NCBI GenBank assembly: GCA_948146395.1
Contig: OX411549.1
Location: 25,484,655-25,548,654 of the forward strand
Length of the DNA stretch: 64,000 nucleotides
Source: Fragum whitleyi
Lineage: Eukaryota; Mollusca; Bivalvia; Cardiida; Cardiidae
Direction: 5' to 3'
Shown: in pieces, positions 10,902-23,082 of the stretch
Layout of the letters: every line of letters begins with the position of its first letter
Position numbering within the stretch: position 1 is the stretch's first letter
Notes under the pieces: model-generated
Told to the model about the DNA's origin: nothing
The model's database searches: none
What the model saw: the letters and a program-made list of their open reading frames with translations, nothing else
Made by a program: the position numbers and the translations under genes

Positions 10902-11790
10902 TGTACGTATCGTATGCTTCAACAGAAACAGAATGCTTACTTGAATTGAAATTTTCAATGTGATCTGAGTACCATGCTCAAAGAAAGTTTGATTTTCTAA
11001 TTTTTTAGCACGAATATTGTGAGTAATTAATTTAACACTGTTTTCGTTTATATTTCGTAATTATACGGAAAATGAAATACTTCTGAAAATCCAAGAAAGC
11101 AGTGAGTGTTCTCTAGTTAAAAAACAAAAAGGATGAAAAGAAATGGCTCACAAACAAATTAAAAAATAATAATAATACATTTATGTATCAACACTTTGAC
11201 TTTATTCTGCTTAAAATACAGACAAGAAAAGCACAATATCATTCATAGATATGATGGCATTTTCAAATTATACAAGTTTTCAATTACTATTAATATTTCA
11301 ATTTAATGCGGAGAGATTAAAATGACGATATGAAAAATATTATGTTTTAAGATCACATTTATTAGCATTTAATCCATCAAACTATAAAACAGCAATCATT
11401 CATAGGATAATAGGTAATAAAACGAGATATTACGATGCTAAGCTAAGTGATTTCATAACTAAATAATATAAGCGGAAAAAGATACCACAAACATTAAATT
11501 TTGCCTTGAATGAAAAAAGGAGATATTTCATTCAGCAATAGCAAGACAAAGATACAGCGCCAACGACTACAAAAACAAAATGAAAGAACCAAAAAAAAAA
11601 AAGAAAAAAAGAAAAGAAAAACACCAAAAAAAGATCACGTTCGTTAAGCTTTTATAAAGAAATAATGAAATTACTTCTTTCAGTGTGCACGAGCAGTATT
11701 GTATTATTAAAAAATAGTGAATAAGTTTGAGAATGGATATTCATTTCTAATTCGAGAGTTGTTTTGTCGTTGTTTTTGATAAATCCTGAC
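10902..11790. other. A+T-rich stretch, nothing recognised
   Basis: Many short A runs, including 11590-11632. No ORF of note and no repeat shared with the rest of the window. Confidence 0.45.
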
Positions 11791-12029
11791 TGTAGCTCTC
11801 TATCTCTTCGTGAACAAATCAGACGCTTATACTTTAAATTATGTCAGTGAAATCGCCATTTTCGCTGGCTGAATTTTTTCTGTAGATCTATATAGTCGTT
11901 TTTTTTTTTTCTTTTTCAGTCATTTTGAAGCGTTTTTGAATGGTTTGAGCGAGTATTATGGAACGCTTATTGAGCGAATAAGAATGGTTTTGATTGAGAT
12001 GAATTTCAATTTCACAATGTAACTAACCG
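11791..12029 (+). mobile_element. M1, right half only
   Basis: Begins near CTCTCTATCTCTTCGTGAAC and keeps the AATCAGACGCTTA block, GCGTTTTTGAATGGTTTGAG and a right end reading GTAACTAACCGTA. The hairpin and left end are missing. Confidence 0.8.
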
Positions 12030-12371
12030 TAGCCATGCTAGTGGCTGGTCAAAATTGAAAGTACAGCATACACATGCGACGTTACAAAGTAGGGTATGTA
12101 ACAAAGGACATGAGAACACTGAGCAATTCCCATTGTTCTGATATTGTATTCAATGGCTTGTTATTTCAAGTGTCGTCTAAATTCGTGGTTATTTTGTCCT
12201 TGGTTTGTGAGAATCGTGTTCGATCAAATACAAAAAGAAGAAAGAATTTGAAAATTAGAAAACTTCCGTACATTTTTACGCGTAAATCGGAGAATATTTG
12301 CCCATTATAACTAGGTTCATCGTTTAAGGTGAACTTATTGGCCAAACTCACATCTTTCTAATTCTTATACT

Positions 12372-12630
12372 TGTGACCCGTCACGCAAAAAGGGACCATC
12401 TGGGAACTTTGTAAAATAAATGTTTGAAAAAGAGATTGGGTGCAGCATTTGTCAACCAGAGGTCGCATTTTACTTTTTTCACTGGAAGGTAGATTGAACA
12501 TTCTAAATTCCGAAAATAAGCCAATTGCGACATGTTTCGACCCTAGTCATTCTGCGCAAACCGCGCAGTCTGACTAGGATCGACACTTTACGCACTGCCC
12601 AGATGGTCCCTTTTCGCGCGACGGGTCATA
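12372..12630 (-). mobile_element. M3 element, best preserved copy
   Basis: Ends TGTGACCCGTCACGCAAAAA and TATGACCCGTCGCGCGAAAA (other strand), each followed by GGGACCATCTGGG. This is a near-perfect inverted repeat of over 30 bp. The inner palindrome CTAGTCATTCTGCGC/GCGCAGTCTGACTAG sits close to the right end, so its orientation is opposite to 826-1084. The 91- and 64-codon ORFs across it are shadows. Confidence 0.85.
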
Positions 12631-13257
12631 TACTAGTATATGAAATAAATGGACCAAAAGAATCTCAGTTTTTTTTCCGCTGTGGTGTAACTGCGAAACA
12701 AGTAGAGCGATCGTTTCGGCAGTACGGACGACAAATGTGCGGAATCTCGCCGCTATATAAGAAGTCAAGTACGTTTTATTGCACCAAGATCCTTCAATGA
12801 TATCACATTATATGACAGATAAGGTGAGCGTTAGGTATCACATTTTATAGGTGTTTAATCAGTTTTTTACGAGTTGTGAAGCAACTGTTTAGGGGAAAAG
12901 AATGTTCCTACTATTTTGAAGTACGGTATAATTTTACATTGTACAATAAATGACGCTTTAATTACCTTGCAGTTACGGGGTAATGAAATTGATACCGTTC
13001 TAAAATGAAATTCCTTCTTTACTTAAAGTGTTAAAATAGCAACGGATGTTCCAAACGGTCAAATTACTTAGGATTTTGTTCCCTTGAGATCAGTACCCAA
13101 TATTAAAACTGTTTCCTTATTGAAGTGAAGATTCACCCAAACTTCAAATTTTTATTTTTCTTTCCTTAAAAAAAAGAAAGAAAAAAAAAGAAAATATCTT
13201 TTAATTGAATATTATAAGTACCAACTTGACGACATAATCTTTCATCTTTTAAATATA
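12631..13257. other. Stretch without a recognised gene
   Basis: A+T-rich, with an AAAG-rich run at 13168-13195. No repeat partner seen. Confidence 0.4.
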
Positions 13258-13696
13258 CAGATAGTAACATCGTGAAATTGACAAGATGAATGATTTTCGA
13301 ATGATTTTGGAACGAAATGGAATGAGTGTGTGGAGCGCGTTTGAGTGAAATTTAAGGGATATAATCCAAAATCGATAATTTTGTTCAAGGTGAATAAAAT
13401 AAGCGATATTTATTACCTTTCTTTAATAAAATATGCATAAAAGTTCTATAAAAAAGCTACCAATCTCTTCAAGAATCAATCAGACGCATATATATATTTA
13501 ATTATGTCAGTGAAATTGCGATGGTTTCAAGTTCTATAAATTTTGCATGAAGTTGTTGATCTTATCCCTTTTAGTGATTTTTGAGCGTTTTTGAATGGCT
13601 TGAGTGAGTGTTTAAAATGAATGAACGGAGCGCTGAGTGAGTGATTCAGACTGGTTCTGATTGAGGTACAGGTCAAATTTACGATGTTACTAACTG
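13258..13696 (+). mobile_element. M1, full copy (first unit of a tandem duplication)
   Basis: Left end CAGATAGTAACATCGTG, right end GATGTTACTAACTG, TA on both sides. The hairpin is intact apart from a few mismatches. The copy sits at the head of the 13258-14775 duplication. Confidence 0.88.
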
Positions 13697-14049
13697 TAAC
13701 ACCCTAAGTTTAATAGAGTCCATTGCTCATTTCCAGTGCAGTAAATTGCAATCGTGATTGAAATAAAAACGATACTTGAGTGATTGCAAGCGTACATATC
13801 TTATCTTTAGGTAACCCACCTTGGCCGTTATCTTTGACACCCTGATTCAGACAACAGCAAACATATCATTGATACTGAAATGTGCGAAACCTGCTTTTCA
13901 ATCCTTTATTTAAACTGTGGACAGTCCTGCGTTCAGGAAAATGGAGTTCTCGAGTCCGCGAAAAAAGTGGTTCCCAGTTTGTCCAGTGAAGTGTATCAAT
14001 TGAGTGTATCTAGATGGGGCGCATCAATCATCGTTTGCATGCAATGTTA

Positions 14050-14439
14050 CGGTAAACAACATCGCGAAATTGACGAGAAGATTGATTTTTAAAATAAACT
14101 AGGATTGCAATTGAATGACAAAGAGGATCGAGTTTTGAATGAAAATAAGGATAGGTAATCAAGCAATTATTGATAATCTCACCGAAAAAGATAACGCATT
14201 TTCCTAATTGTGTAATTTTTCGGGTTATTCAGACGCTTTAAATTCCATATCAAATGAATTTATAGTTCAATGGTTGGATTGATTTTAATTAAATGTAGAT
14301 CGTCTTCTACGATTTCAGTTTTTAAAAGATTGAATGGTCTAAGTGAGCCTTTTGAATGAAAAATTGAAAGGAGCACCGAATAAGCGATTCCGAATGGTTC
14401 TGAACGAGGTAAATGTAAAATTTACGATGTTACTAACTG
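14050..14439 (+). mobile_element. M1, decayed copy (second unit of the tandem duplication)
   Basis: Left end CGGTAAACAACATCGCG after TA, right end GATGTTACTAACTG. The hairpin is much decayed (GGATAGGTAATCAAGC is recognisable, its partner is not). Confidence 0.82.
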
Positions 14440-15020
14440 TAACACCCAAAATCTAACAGAGTCCATTGCTCATTTCCAGTGCAGTAAATTACAATCGTGA
14501 TTGAAATAAAAACGATACTTGAGTGATTGCAAGCGTACGTATCTTATCTGTAGGTAACCCACCTTGGCCGTTATCTTTGACACCCTGATTCAGACCACAG
14601 CAAACATATCATTGATACTGAAATGTGCGAAACCTGCTATTCAACCCTTTTTACAACTTGAGTTTCTATACTGTGGACAGTACGGCGTTCAGGCTAAGAG
14701 GGCGCTCGCGGGTGCAAAAGAAATGGTACCAAATGACCAGTGAGGTGTATCAAATTACTGTTTCAAGTTGGTAGCGTTTGAGAGCGCTCGAATACACGAT
14801 CGTGAGTCTACTTGGTCGACATGTCTTAACGAATTCGATATGTAGGTACGTAGAAAGGTCCCTCTGGATAATAGGGGAAAAGGTTTTTTCGAAAAGATGG
14901 GACAAAGCTGATATAAACTTTAAATGTCTCATGCTCACAATTGATTATGTAATTGATTGCGTAATCCGCAGTCACTTTGTTCATCATTTTGTAATGCATT
15001 TATTTTACGTGTAGCAATCA

Positions 15021-15412
15021 CACTTAATAACATAGTGTAATTTACACGAATCATTCTGAGGCATTTACTGAGCGCTTCATTTACCCTATCCAAACATTAA
15101 CTAAATTACACAAGAAACGCCCCGAAGTCGTTCAAAATCGCCTCGAAATCGTTCTAAACTATCATTCAAATGTGGATTTTAAAGTGTCTGATTGGCCCGT
15201 GAAGACACAAAAACAGAAAAGTACACGTAGAATATGTTTAAAGGGAGGTAATAAAATATCGATGATTTCGTCCAATTTTGAAAAAAATGTCGATTAAGTA
15301 TTGCTTCCCGTTAATTTCATTTAAAACGCGATCCACACACTAATTCAATTTCATTCCTAAATCTGTCAAAATCAATCATCTTTTAGTTTTACGATGTTCT
15401 GAAGGCATTGTT
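15021..15412 (-). mobile_element. M1, reverse copy with weak ends
   Basis: Starts CACTTAATAACATAGTG and ends TTTTACGATGTTCTG; neither side has a clean TA. The hairpin reads GGGAGGTAATAAAATATCG, with a partner of AATGTCGATTAAGTATTGC. It contains GTGTCTGATTGGCCCGTG, the short-type block. Confidence 0.78.
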
Positions 15413-15477
15413 TAATTGTAGACAGTATTAAATAACGATAAAATGCATGTTTTGACTCTACTGCTTCTAACTGATTA

Positions 15478-15903
15478 CAGTTAATTACATTTAACTCAAT
15501 CAAAACCATTCTAAATCGCTGACTCAGCGCTCCATTCATTCATTCCAGACACTCACTCAAACCATTCAAAACCGATCCAAACTCACTGAAAAACATATAA
15601 CAACAACTTTCTTCGAAATAAGAATAGCTGGGGGAAAAATCGGGATTTCACTTATTTAATTGAAATTGTAAGCGTTCCATGGGTTCTCAGTGAAATAGGG
15701 AGCTATCTATAGAACTTGTATGCATATTTTTATTAAAGGGAGATAATCAATATTGCTAATTTTGTTCATCCTGAACAAAAAATTGCAATACTGGATTACC
15801 TCCCATTAAATTCACTCAAAAGTCGCTCCACACATTCATCCAACTTCATTCCTTAATCATTCCATAATCATTCACCTTGTCAATTTCACAATGTTGTTAA
15901 CTG
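15478..15903 (-). mobile_element. M1, reverse copy with a 13-bp end deletion
   Basis: TA on both sides. The first end reads CAGTTAATTACATTTAACTC, lacking the CGTGAAATTGACA segment present in the close relative at 41908-42345. The hairpin is of the TATTGC/GCAATA type. The far end CAATGTTGTTAACTG is intact. Confidence 0.88.
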
Positions 15904-16278
15904 TATGTTGCTGTTGTAATAAATATATATGATGGAATTTTTTCATTTACAAATTAAAGATAAAAAAACACCAAAATAATCTGTCCGCATATATATAAAC
16001 AACCGCACTTTAATACACACAGCGTAAGCATTCACAGACTTGAAATTTATTAGACATCTGAGGGAATAAATTTAGTAGATCATAAAGAATGCTTTTATCT
16101 GACATATCATTTGTTCTTCCCTATTATATTTACAAAAAAAGTGCATTTACCAAGCATTGTAGTATTAACCAAAGAAATATATTCACTTTAATATTTTGTG
16201 AGTAATATTGTTTACGAGCCTAATGCGAGAATTTGAAATCGGTCCGATTTGGGAATTCATAGGCTGTCGTTTGGTTTA

Positions 16279-16714
16279 CAGTTAAGAACGTCGTGAAATT
16301 GACAAAGTAAATGATTTTTGGATGATTTACGAATGAAATAGAATGAGTATAATGAGTGAGTTTCGAGTGAAATCAAAGGAAGGTAAAACAATACCGCTTA
16401 TATTGGTCCAAAAAATTAGCGATATTTTTACCTCCCTTTAATAAAGTATGCATACAAATTCTATAGATAGCTTCCCTTTTCTTTTAGAATTAATCAGACG
16501 CTAACAATATAAATTTTCTCATTGAAATCTCGGTTTCTTTTTATTTCAAATTATGTGCATTTTGAATTTAGATGTTGATTTTACCTTTTTAAGTCATTTT
16601 GAAGCGTTTTTTAGTGGTTTGATTAAGTGTCTGAAATGAATGAATGGAGTACTTAATGAGCGATTTAGAATGGTTTGATTGAGATGAATGTCAATTTCGT
16701 GATATAACTAAGTG
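16279..16714 (+). mobile_element. M1, full copy
   Basis: Left end CAGTTAAGAACGTCGTG, right end GATATAACTAAGTG, TA on both sides. The hairpin loop is shortened (CGCTTATATTGGTCCAAAAA). Confidence 0.88.
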
Positions 16715-18786
16715 TACTGTATCCATTTGGAGAAAAGAAAGGAATTAAGATTTTTTCAAAGATATGAATGACCTCACAAACATTACAGAAGACAAAAGAG
16801 AAAAGAATGAACAAAATTATCTTGAGTGTATCTTTCTTTTCGTTCCGGGTAAGATTTTTAATCTTTATCTTAAAATATGAGGTACACGTCAAATCAACAG
16901 GTATTCCAAATTACGAGGTTTATCAAAGTAAAGAATGCAGCTGCAATATTTACATGGAAGATAATTTATCCACACCGTCATTCGATAGGGTTGTATGTTG
17001 AAATTAAACCATATCATTAATCTAGAAGCAGGGATTAGGTATTACATGAAAATGCAGAGTTTGTAATGCATATATACTGAACCGCAAAAGAAACGTCGAA
17101 GTATTGAGATTTGCAGAAAATAGTAAATTTTCATAGACATTTGACGATTTTTCTACTAGAAAACTTTCGACCTTAATTCACCAATAAAACAGAAAAACGT
17201 GAAAAAGCACTGAGAATATCTCGATATCTTGATTTGTAGGAAAGTTGCAAACAATAGTTTTGTTTCCCAATAATGATAATTAGCATAATTGTCGATTTGC
17301 TTTTTTTTATCTTTTCCTATTAAACGCATATTTGCCACCCACAGTATTTTATGACGTAAAACGTGACGAAACTGTAAGAAAACGTTAGATTTTCCTTTTT
17401 GACTCGAGCGACGAATTAAAGATTAGAACTCATTGAAACATTAAAAAAACAGATAAATTTTCAAACAGGTAAAAACAATCAATATACATAATATAATTTA
17501 CTTAAATACTTTTTTCTGCTGAAATCAGCGCCCATTTTATTAAGATTATGTCAAGAGAACTGTTGAAAAAAATAAAATTTTCCATGAGACAAAAAAGCAA
17601 AATCATAGATACACCTCTTTGTTTGGATATTAAGTGAAACCTATTCAATTGTATTAATTCAGAAAAATCGTTTTATTTGATTTCGTAATTTTTGTGTAGG
17701 AAAATTAATTTAAGCATTAGTATTTGGTTGTTATTCAAATGAAAGGGATCACGAGCTATACATAGCTTTATTGTAAGTCCATCTTTCTTGTGTTTTTTTT
17801 GTTAATTACATCGTTGAAACCTATTTTTGAATTGCTTTTAAAGTATCATTCTATTCATATACAAAATGTTTTATGTATTCACCTTGTTTCATTAGAAAAG
17901 GACGATGAAATATATTCAAAATTCTCGAATTTTACATTTACCCAATACTTTAATGGTCTCAGCAACAAAGAAATATGAAGGCCCTTTTTCGACGTTTGCA
18001 TAATTTCTGAAGTAATAAAACTTTTTTGAGGGGTTTTGGTTTAAGTAAAATATTTTGTTGTCGAATCACTGGCTTTATATTTTTCAGTTTCTGGAACAAG
18101 AAAATAACGGTAAAATTGGAAATACGGAAAAATTTTGCAGTTTTTGATAAACATCGTCGATGAGCAAATACATGTATGGTATCAACAAATGATTACTCGG
18201 ACAGATTAAGATATATGACGATATAACACCCATTATACAGTATATAAATCCTCGACAAATATAAAGTTTGCAACCACTTTGTGCACTGGGTCTCCTAATT
18301 TAATGTTCTGTTATTATCCAATAATATCCCATGTACAAGAAAAATACACAGAATGTCCCTTTTGCACTTGGTTCTGCTCAAAGGAAGGCAGAAATGTCAT
18401 TCAAAGACAAAAATTAAAGACTAGAGACTAAACAAAAAATATAAATGATACTCTAGAGAGTTAAATGATAGAGCAGTAAATTCTTGGCAGTATCTACACT
18501 GGTAATATAAATGAGGCATTGCATGCACAATAAATTGTCAGATTTTTTAACGGTTGTTTCGCTGAGAGATATAACAAGATGATAAATATGTATGTCATGT
18601 TTTACGCATAACTATAAGTATGGGTATAAAAGAGCACATAAATCATTGGTAATGCACAATAACGCAAAGAAAATTCACTTTCATAAAGATTTGTCAACAA
18701 CCCGCGACACACTTGTTAAACTGTCAGTATGCCTAGTTTAGGAAACATTACTATATAGTTTCTGCGATGCCAGCGATCATGTCTTA
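16715..18786. other. About 2 kb A+T-rich stretch, nothing recognised
   Basis: Short ORFs (60-77 codons) have low-complexity, Lys/Phe-rich translations and no splice context. ACTGAACCGCAAAAGAAACG at 17079 looks like one end of a TIR element, but I find no partner. Confidence 0.4.
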
Positions 18787-19225
18787 CAGTTAACAACATC
18801 TTGAAATTGACAAGATGAATGATTTGGGAATGATTAAGGAATGAAATTGAATGAGTGCGTGGAACGAGTTTTGAGTGAATTTAATTGGAGGTAATCCTAT
18901 ATCGTAAATTTTGTTCAGGATGAACAAAATTTGCGATATTGATTATCTCCCTTTAATAAAAAAATGCATAAATGTTCTACATATAGCCTCCTATATCTTC
19001 AAGATCTCATCAGACGCTTACAATTTATATAAATTTAGTGAAATCCATATTTTTTCCCAGCTATTTTTTACTTTGAACGAAGTTTTTGTTATATGTATTT
19101 CATTGAGTTTGGAACGTTTTTGAACGGTTTGAGTGAGTGTTTTGATTGAGTGAATGGAGCGCCGAGTGAGCGATTAAGAATGATTTTGATTGAGATGAAT
19201 GTCAATTTCATGATATAACTAACTG
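18787..19225 (+). mobile_element. M1, full copy
   Basis: Left end CAGTTAACAACATCTTG, right end GATATAACTAACTG, TA on both sides. The hairpin (TATCGTAAATTTTGTTCA with AACAAAATTTGCGATA) is almost perfect. Confidence 0.9.
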
Positions 19226-20927
19226 TACATGTTGCTCTCAAATCGAAGGATGTCTGTGAGAAGAAACGTGGTCGGTAGCATTGTCCAAAGATGTTACGGG
19301 CGGCGTTTATTCTGCGATTTCGTTGAACAAAAACATAAACGTAAGTCTTTGCGAGGAATACTATTGGCGCACAATTAAGACTAACCATGCATCTTCAACG
19401 ATTATAGCCTACGGAATAAACACCGATAATAATAAGGGGGCTGCCATTCAAGTGCGTCGTTTCGTACGTGTGAGTTTACAAAACGTCACTAGCTAATCGG
19501 GAATACTCGGCGATTTTCCGAACGCGTTACAAGCATCAAGATAGTGTCGAGAAAAAACAAAAATCAACGAAAAGTTAGAACTGGGCAAATAATAATTCAA
19601 AAACGAAACGCAGTCTGTTTTGTCATCAAATATCAAATGTGCCCAAAATCATGAAAATATCTCCAAGGACGTTCGGTAAGTATAAATGTAGTTTTAATTC
19701 ACCAAAGTATCACCATGACTGAATCACCAATAAAGAAAAAAAAATACTACACTTACGTCCGAGACTTTTCCAAGTTTACGAAAGAATCCGAGGAATGTTC
19801 TTATTGCATAAAGTCGTTACGTTACCAAAGAAAAACTTCATTTCATGGCACAGTGGATTTGATAAACATTCTGACAAAATACATTTAAGCCATCCATGTG
19901 ACATAGAGACTGCACTACGCACGAAGAACGGTTGACGGCGGACACAGCGTGATGAAATAAACTCAACATGAGCACTTCGTTCTCAGGTGAGTTAAAACGA
20001 GTACCGGTTCGCTCAGGTGGAATGTTGTGCTTTGTGAAAACGATAAGAAGCTATGGACAGCGATGGTTATGTTAACTAGCTTCTGCAAAATAACTTAAAT
20101 GATAAACTAAGGCCAGAACTCAAAATGTAAGCTTGTTAGAATTTGTGTATTGCAATCTGTCTTTGTGCAAATCAATGATTCTTGTCCTACCTGGGCGGTG
20201 GACAATGGGGCGATAAGTTATCAGATTATTTTTAGTTACACAAGTCAACCTACGTCATCAGGAACATTGTTTCGCTAGCTTTTTTATCATTCTTTCATTA
20301 CAGATCGTTATAAGATATTACTTTAGAACATTGCGAAAAGACTAAATCCAAATGGTACTTGATACCTTTCTTCTTTGGATAGTAAAAGTTCCACGAATTT
20401 TACAATAACCTCGACACAATTTTCAACCCAACAGAGGTAGAGAGGTAGAGCAGCCCTGCTAAGGTTAACACCCCCGATAGAGAAAACGTCAAACTTACAT
20501 ACACCAGAGCGATACATATACTGACGCCAAGAAATAACGCCTCAATGGAAATTTAAAATTTCTTATTTGTGTGACATTTTACATCGTGAATAAATGAATT
20601 GTTTAATAAAGTCCATATACAGGCGTCAACATGAAAAGATTTCGACTTTGTGAAACTATGCCTAAACATGAGTAGTGGTCACTATGCCTTCGTGCATCAC
20701 GTGCAACTTCTGCACATTGTTGTTTCGCAATCAAAATTGCATTCGACATGCCAGTGATTCATGCAAGAAACTTTGAAATATTCTGTATTGTTCTGTTGCA
20801 AAGGTAAAAAAGCGACTATTGCCAGCGTCATTTTGATTGTAGGACCGATACTGACTGCTAGACATCGGAAAGTAAGTCTAGCTTGGGCAAGGGCTCATCT
20901 TCGATGGCGATGATGATCTCTTTTTTT
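19226..20927. other. Stretch without a supported gene
   Basis: A somewhat CG-richer patch at 19230-19560 has ORFs on both strands but no consistent exon structure. At 19985 TCTCAGGTGAGTTAAAACG resembles the CAGGTGAGCTAAAAA terminus of mollusc repeats (also at 35304). Confidence 0.35.
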
Positions 20928-21030
20928 TTTTGAGTGATTGGAGTGAGCGTTTTGGATGTCACGAATGGAGACAGATTGGGTGATTGAAAATGGTTTCGAT
21001 CGGAATAATGATGAATTTTATGATTTTATG
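20928..21030 (+). mobile_element. M1 remnant, right arm
   Basis: TTTGAGTGATTGGAGTGAGCG and GGTTTCGATCGGAATAATGA keep the M1 right-arm order. The end is decayed to TTTTATGATTTTATGAC. Confidence 0.5.
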
Positions 21031-21211
21031 ACAATAAACCGACATGATACGTTGTACTCGTGAATATCTGTTACATAATACTTTGACAAAAAGATCCTTA
21101 TACCAGGAAACGATTAATGTCGTGCGAACATCTGACTGTGGCACACGTTGAAGTTTGACAGATTTGAGGTTAATTGCGAGCAAGACACGTTGATAGAATG
21201 AGCGTTACGTA

Positions 21212-21640
21212 CATTTAACAACATCGTGAAATTGACAAGGTGAATGATTTTGGAATAAATTGAATGAGCGAGATGAGTGAGTTTTTAGTGAAATTAAAGG
21301 AAGGTAATCCAGTATCGCTATTTTTGTTCAGGATTAACAAAATCAGCGAAATTTATTACTTCCCTTTAATAAACATATGCATACAGCCTCTATAAAAAGC
21401 TTCATATTTCTTCAAGAACCCGATGGATGCTAATAATTTTAACAAATGTCAGTAAAATCACTTTTTTTCTAGCTATATCTATTTTGAATGTAGTTATTAA
21501 TTTTTTTTTCTTCTTTTTTTAAGATATTTTGTGGCGATTCAAATGGTTTAAGTGAGTGTTTGAAATGAATGGAGCGCGGAGTGAGCGATTAAGAATTGTT
21601 TCGATTGAGACGAATGTCAATTTCACGATGAAATCAATTG
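21212..21640 (+). mobile_element. M1, full copy
   Basis: Left end CATTTAACAACATCGTG, right end CACGATGAAATCAATTG, TA on both sides. Hairpin present with a few mismatches. Confidence 0.87.
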
Positions 21641-21776
21641 TACAATAGGGATATATCTCGACATACATGTTTTGGTTCACAAACCTGCAAATTCGTGATT
21701 CACAATGTTAAGAAACGCATTTTTCTTTCTCCTATTTTGCTTTCTGTATAAGCAGAGATTGACAAATCTGCATTTT

Positions 21777-21860
21777 TGTGACCCATCATGCAAATGTATA
21801 CCATCTAGGTAGTGCGTTAGGTTTCGATATTGATCAGACTGCCGAAGGCTAAAAATTCTA
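21777..21860 (+). mobile_element. M3 fragment, left end
   Basis: TGTGACCCATCATGCAAATG, then ACCATCTAGGTAGTGCG and GATCAGACTGCC follow the M3 left-arm order, then similarity stops. Confidence 0.55.
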
Positions 21861-22534
21861 AAAATGTCCTGTTATTGGCATTTCAGAAAGTTCACGACTT
21901 GTTTTCTACTTCTTTAGTTTTTTGTTTTGTGTGTGTGTGTGTTTTATTTCTTTTCATCTGAACTGCACTTCAAAAAAAGGTTAACTTCTCGAAAACCATG
22001 GATATCGTCAACCGATCAATGACTTGAGAAAAGCTTGCATAGGCTAAGGATGAGTTCAGTCCCTATGGCGTCATTCATCAAAAGGAAAGAGTTCTTAAAC
22101 CACACGTTTGAAATGACGCATGGCGCGTCGTATTGGCGTTTTTCTGCGTTCCGTCACATAACTAAGAATCAAAATACTCATTAGCATCGGTTCGACAGCT
22201 TAAATCGAAATTTATCGGCGCAGCGAAGCATTGGTTTCTAAGGAAGACATCGTTTAGTTTTATAGCTTTCTACTTTTCAAGGAGTGTGTATCTATTTAGG
22301 AAAAATCGGGACGAGTATTCATCAAAATTTATAGGTTTAAATTACAGTAATAAATTAGATCAAGTCTAATGACATTTGAATGCGATAAATCACTCGGATT
22401 TATTAAATACCAAACGTATTGTATTTTACACTTATTTGTCATCTAATAAATGATATACGATCCCAACAACTGGTTTGATATTTTTAACTAGTGTCCATTA
22501 GCCATGATATTTGCATGTTCAGAGAATACGTGAA
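21861..22534. other. Stretch without a recognised gene
   Basis: Has a short GTGT run near 21931. No repeat partner seen. Confidence 0.4.
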
Positions 22535-23082
22535 TGTGACCCCCAAGCGAAAAGATACAGTTAATAACACCGTGAAATTGACAAGGTGAGTGATTTTGGA
22601 ATGAAATTGAATGAGTGTGTGGAGCGAGTTTTTAGTGAAATTATAGGGGAAAGGAATTCAAAATTGCTAATTTTGTTCAATATGAACAAAAATAGCTATA
22701 TCTTATACCCCCCGCTAATGAAATATGCGTAATATTCTGTTTCAGTGTCTTCGTGGACCAATCAGACACTTTAAACCACCAGCCAATAAAATTGTAGAAT
22801 AATTTGAATGATTTGAATAAAATGTTGATCCTCTTGAACGAGTGTCAATTTCACGGTCTTTTTAACTGTATTGGAAAGTGCGTTAAGTTGCGACCCAAGT
22901 CAGACTGTGCTGTCTGCGCAGGCTAACAAGGGTCGAAGCTTTACTCATCTGGCTAGTTTTCCGAATCTAGATTGAGCATTTTACCTTCCTGCACAAATGT
23001 ATAAGAATGTATAAAATACGGTATCAAGCTGCCCTCTTCTTGATCCAATCTCTTTTACAGATACTTATTTCACGGAGTTTAA
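22535..23082 (+). mobile_element. M3 element interrupted by M1
   Basis: The left end TGTGACCCCCAAGCGAAAAG is cut at a TA by the M1 at 22558-22868. The M3 then resumes with GGAAAGTGCGTTAAGTTGCG and the palindrome CAGACTGTGCTGTCTGCGCA. The right arm is decayed (TTCACGGAGTTTAAG). Confidence 0.78.
22558..22868 (+). mobile_element. M1 short-type, complete (311 bp), nested in M3
   Basis: Left end CAGTTAATAACACCGTG and right end CGGTCTTTTTAACTG, TA on both sides. The hairpin is followed by the variant block GTCTTCGTGGACCAATCAGA and lacks the usual long right arm. It defines a shorter subfamily with 8420 and 29259. Confidence 0.88.

Larger units (their letters stand above)
13258..14775 (+). repeat. 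Tandem duplication of M1 plus about 340 bp of flank
   Basis: Unit 1 is M1 (13258-13696) plus 13697-14049. Unit 2 is M1 (14050-14439) plus 14440-14775. The flanks share long runs such as GAGTCCATTGCTCATTTCC and GTAACCCACCTTGGCCG. The flank contains GTCCTGCGTTCAGG (unit 1), a short piece like an F1 arm. The M1 of unit 2 is more decayed than that of unit 1. Confidence 0.88.

Noticed and set aside
16665..17001. 75- and 77-codon ORFs on opposite strands
   Set aside because: They overlap each other, start in or next to M1, and are Lys/Phe/Ile-rich as expected in A+T-rich non-coding DNA.
17079..17110. TIR element end ACTGAACCGCAAAAGAAACG
   Set aside because: No inverted partner was found downstream, so no element can be supported.
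19232..19380. 48-codon ORF from ATG next to M1 with GTAAGT inside
   Set aside because: The ATG overlaps the M1 flank, the frame is short, and the reverse strand is also open across it; no second exon seen.
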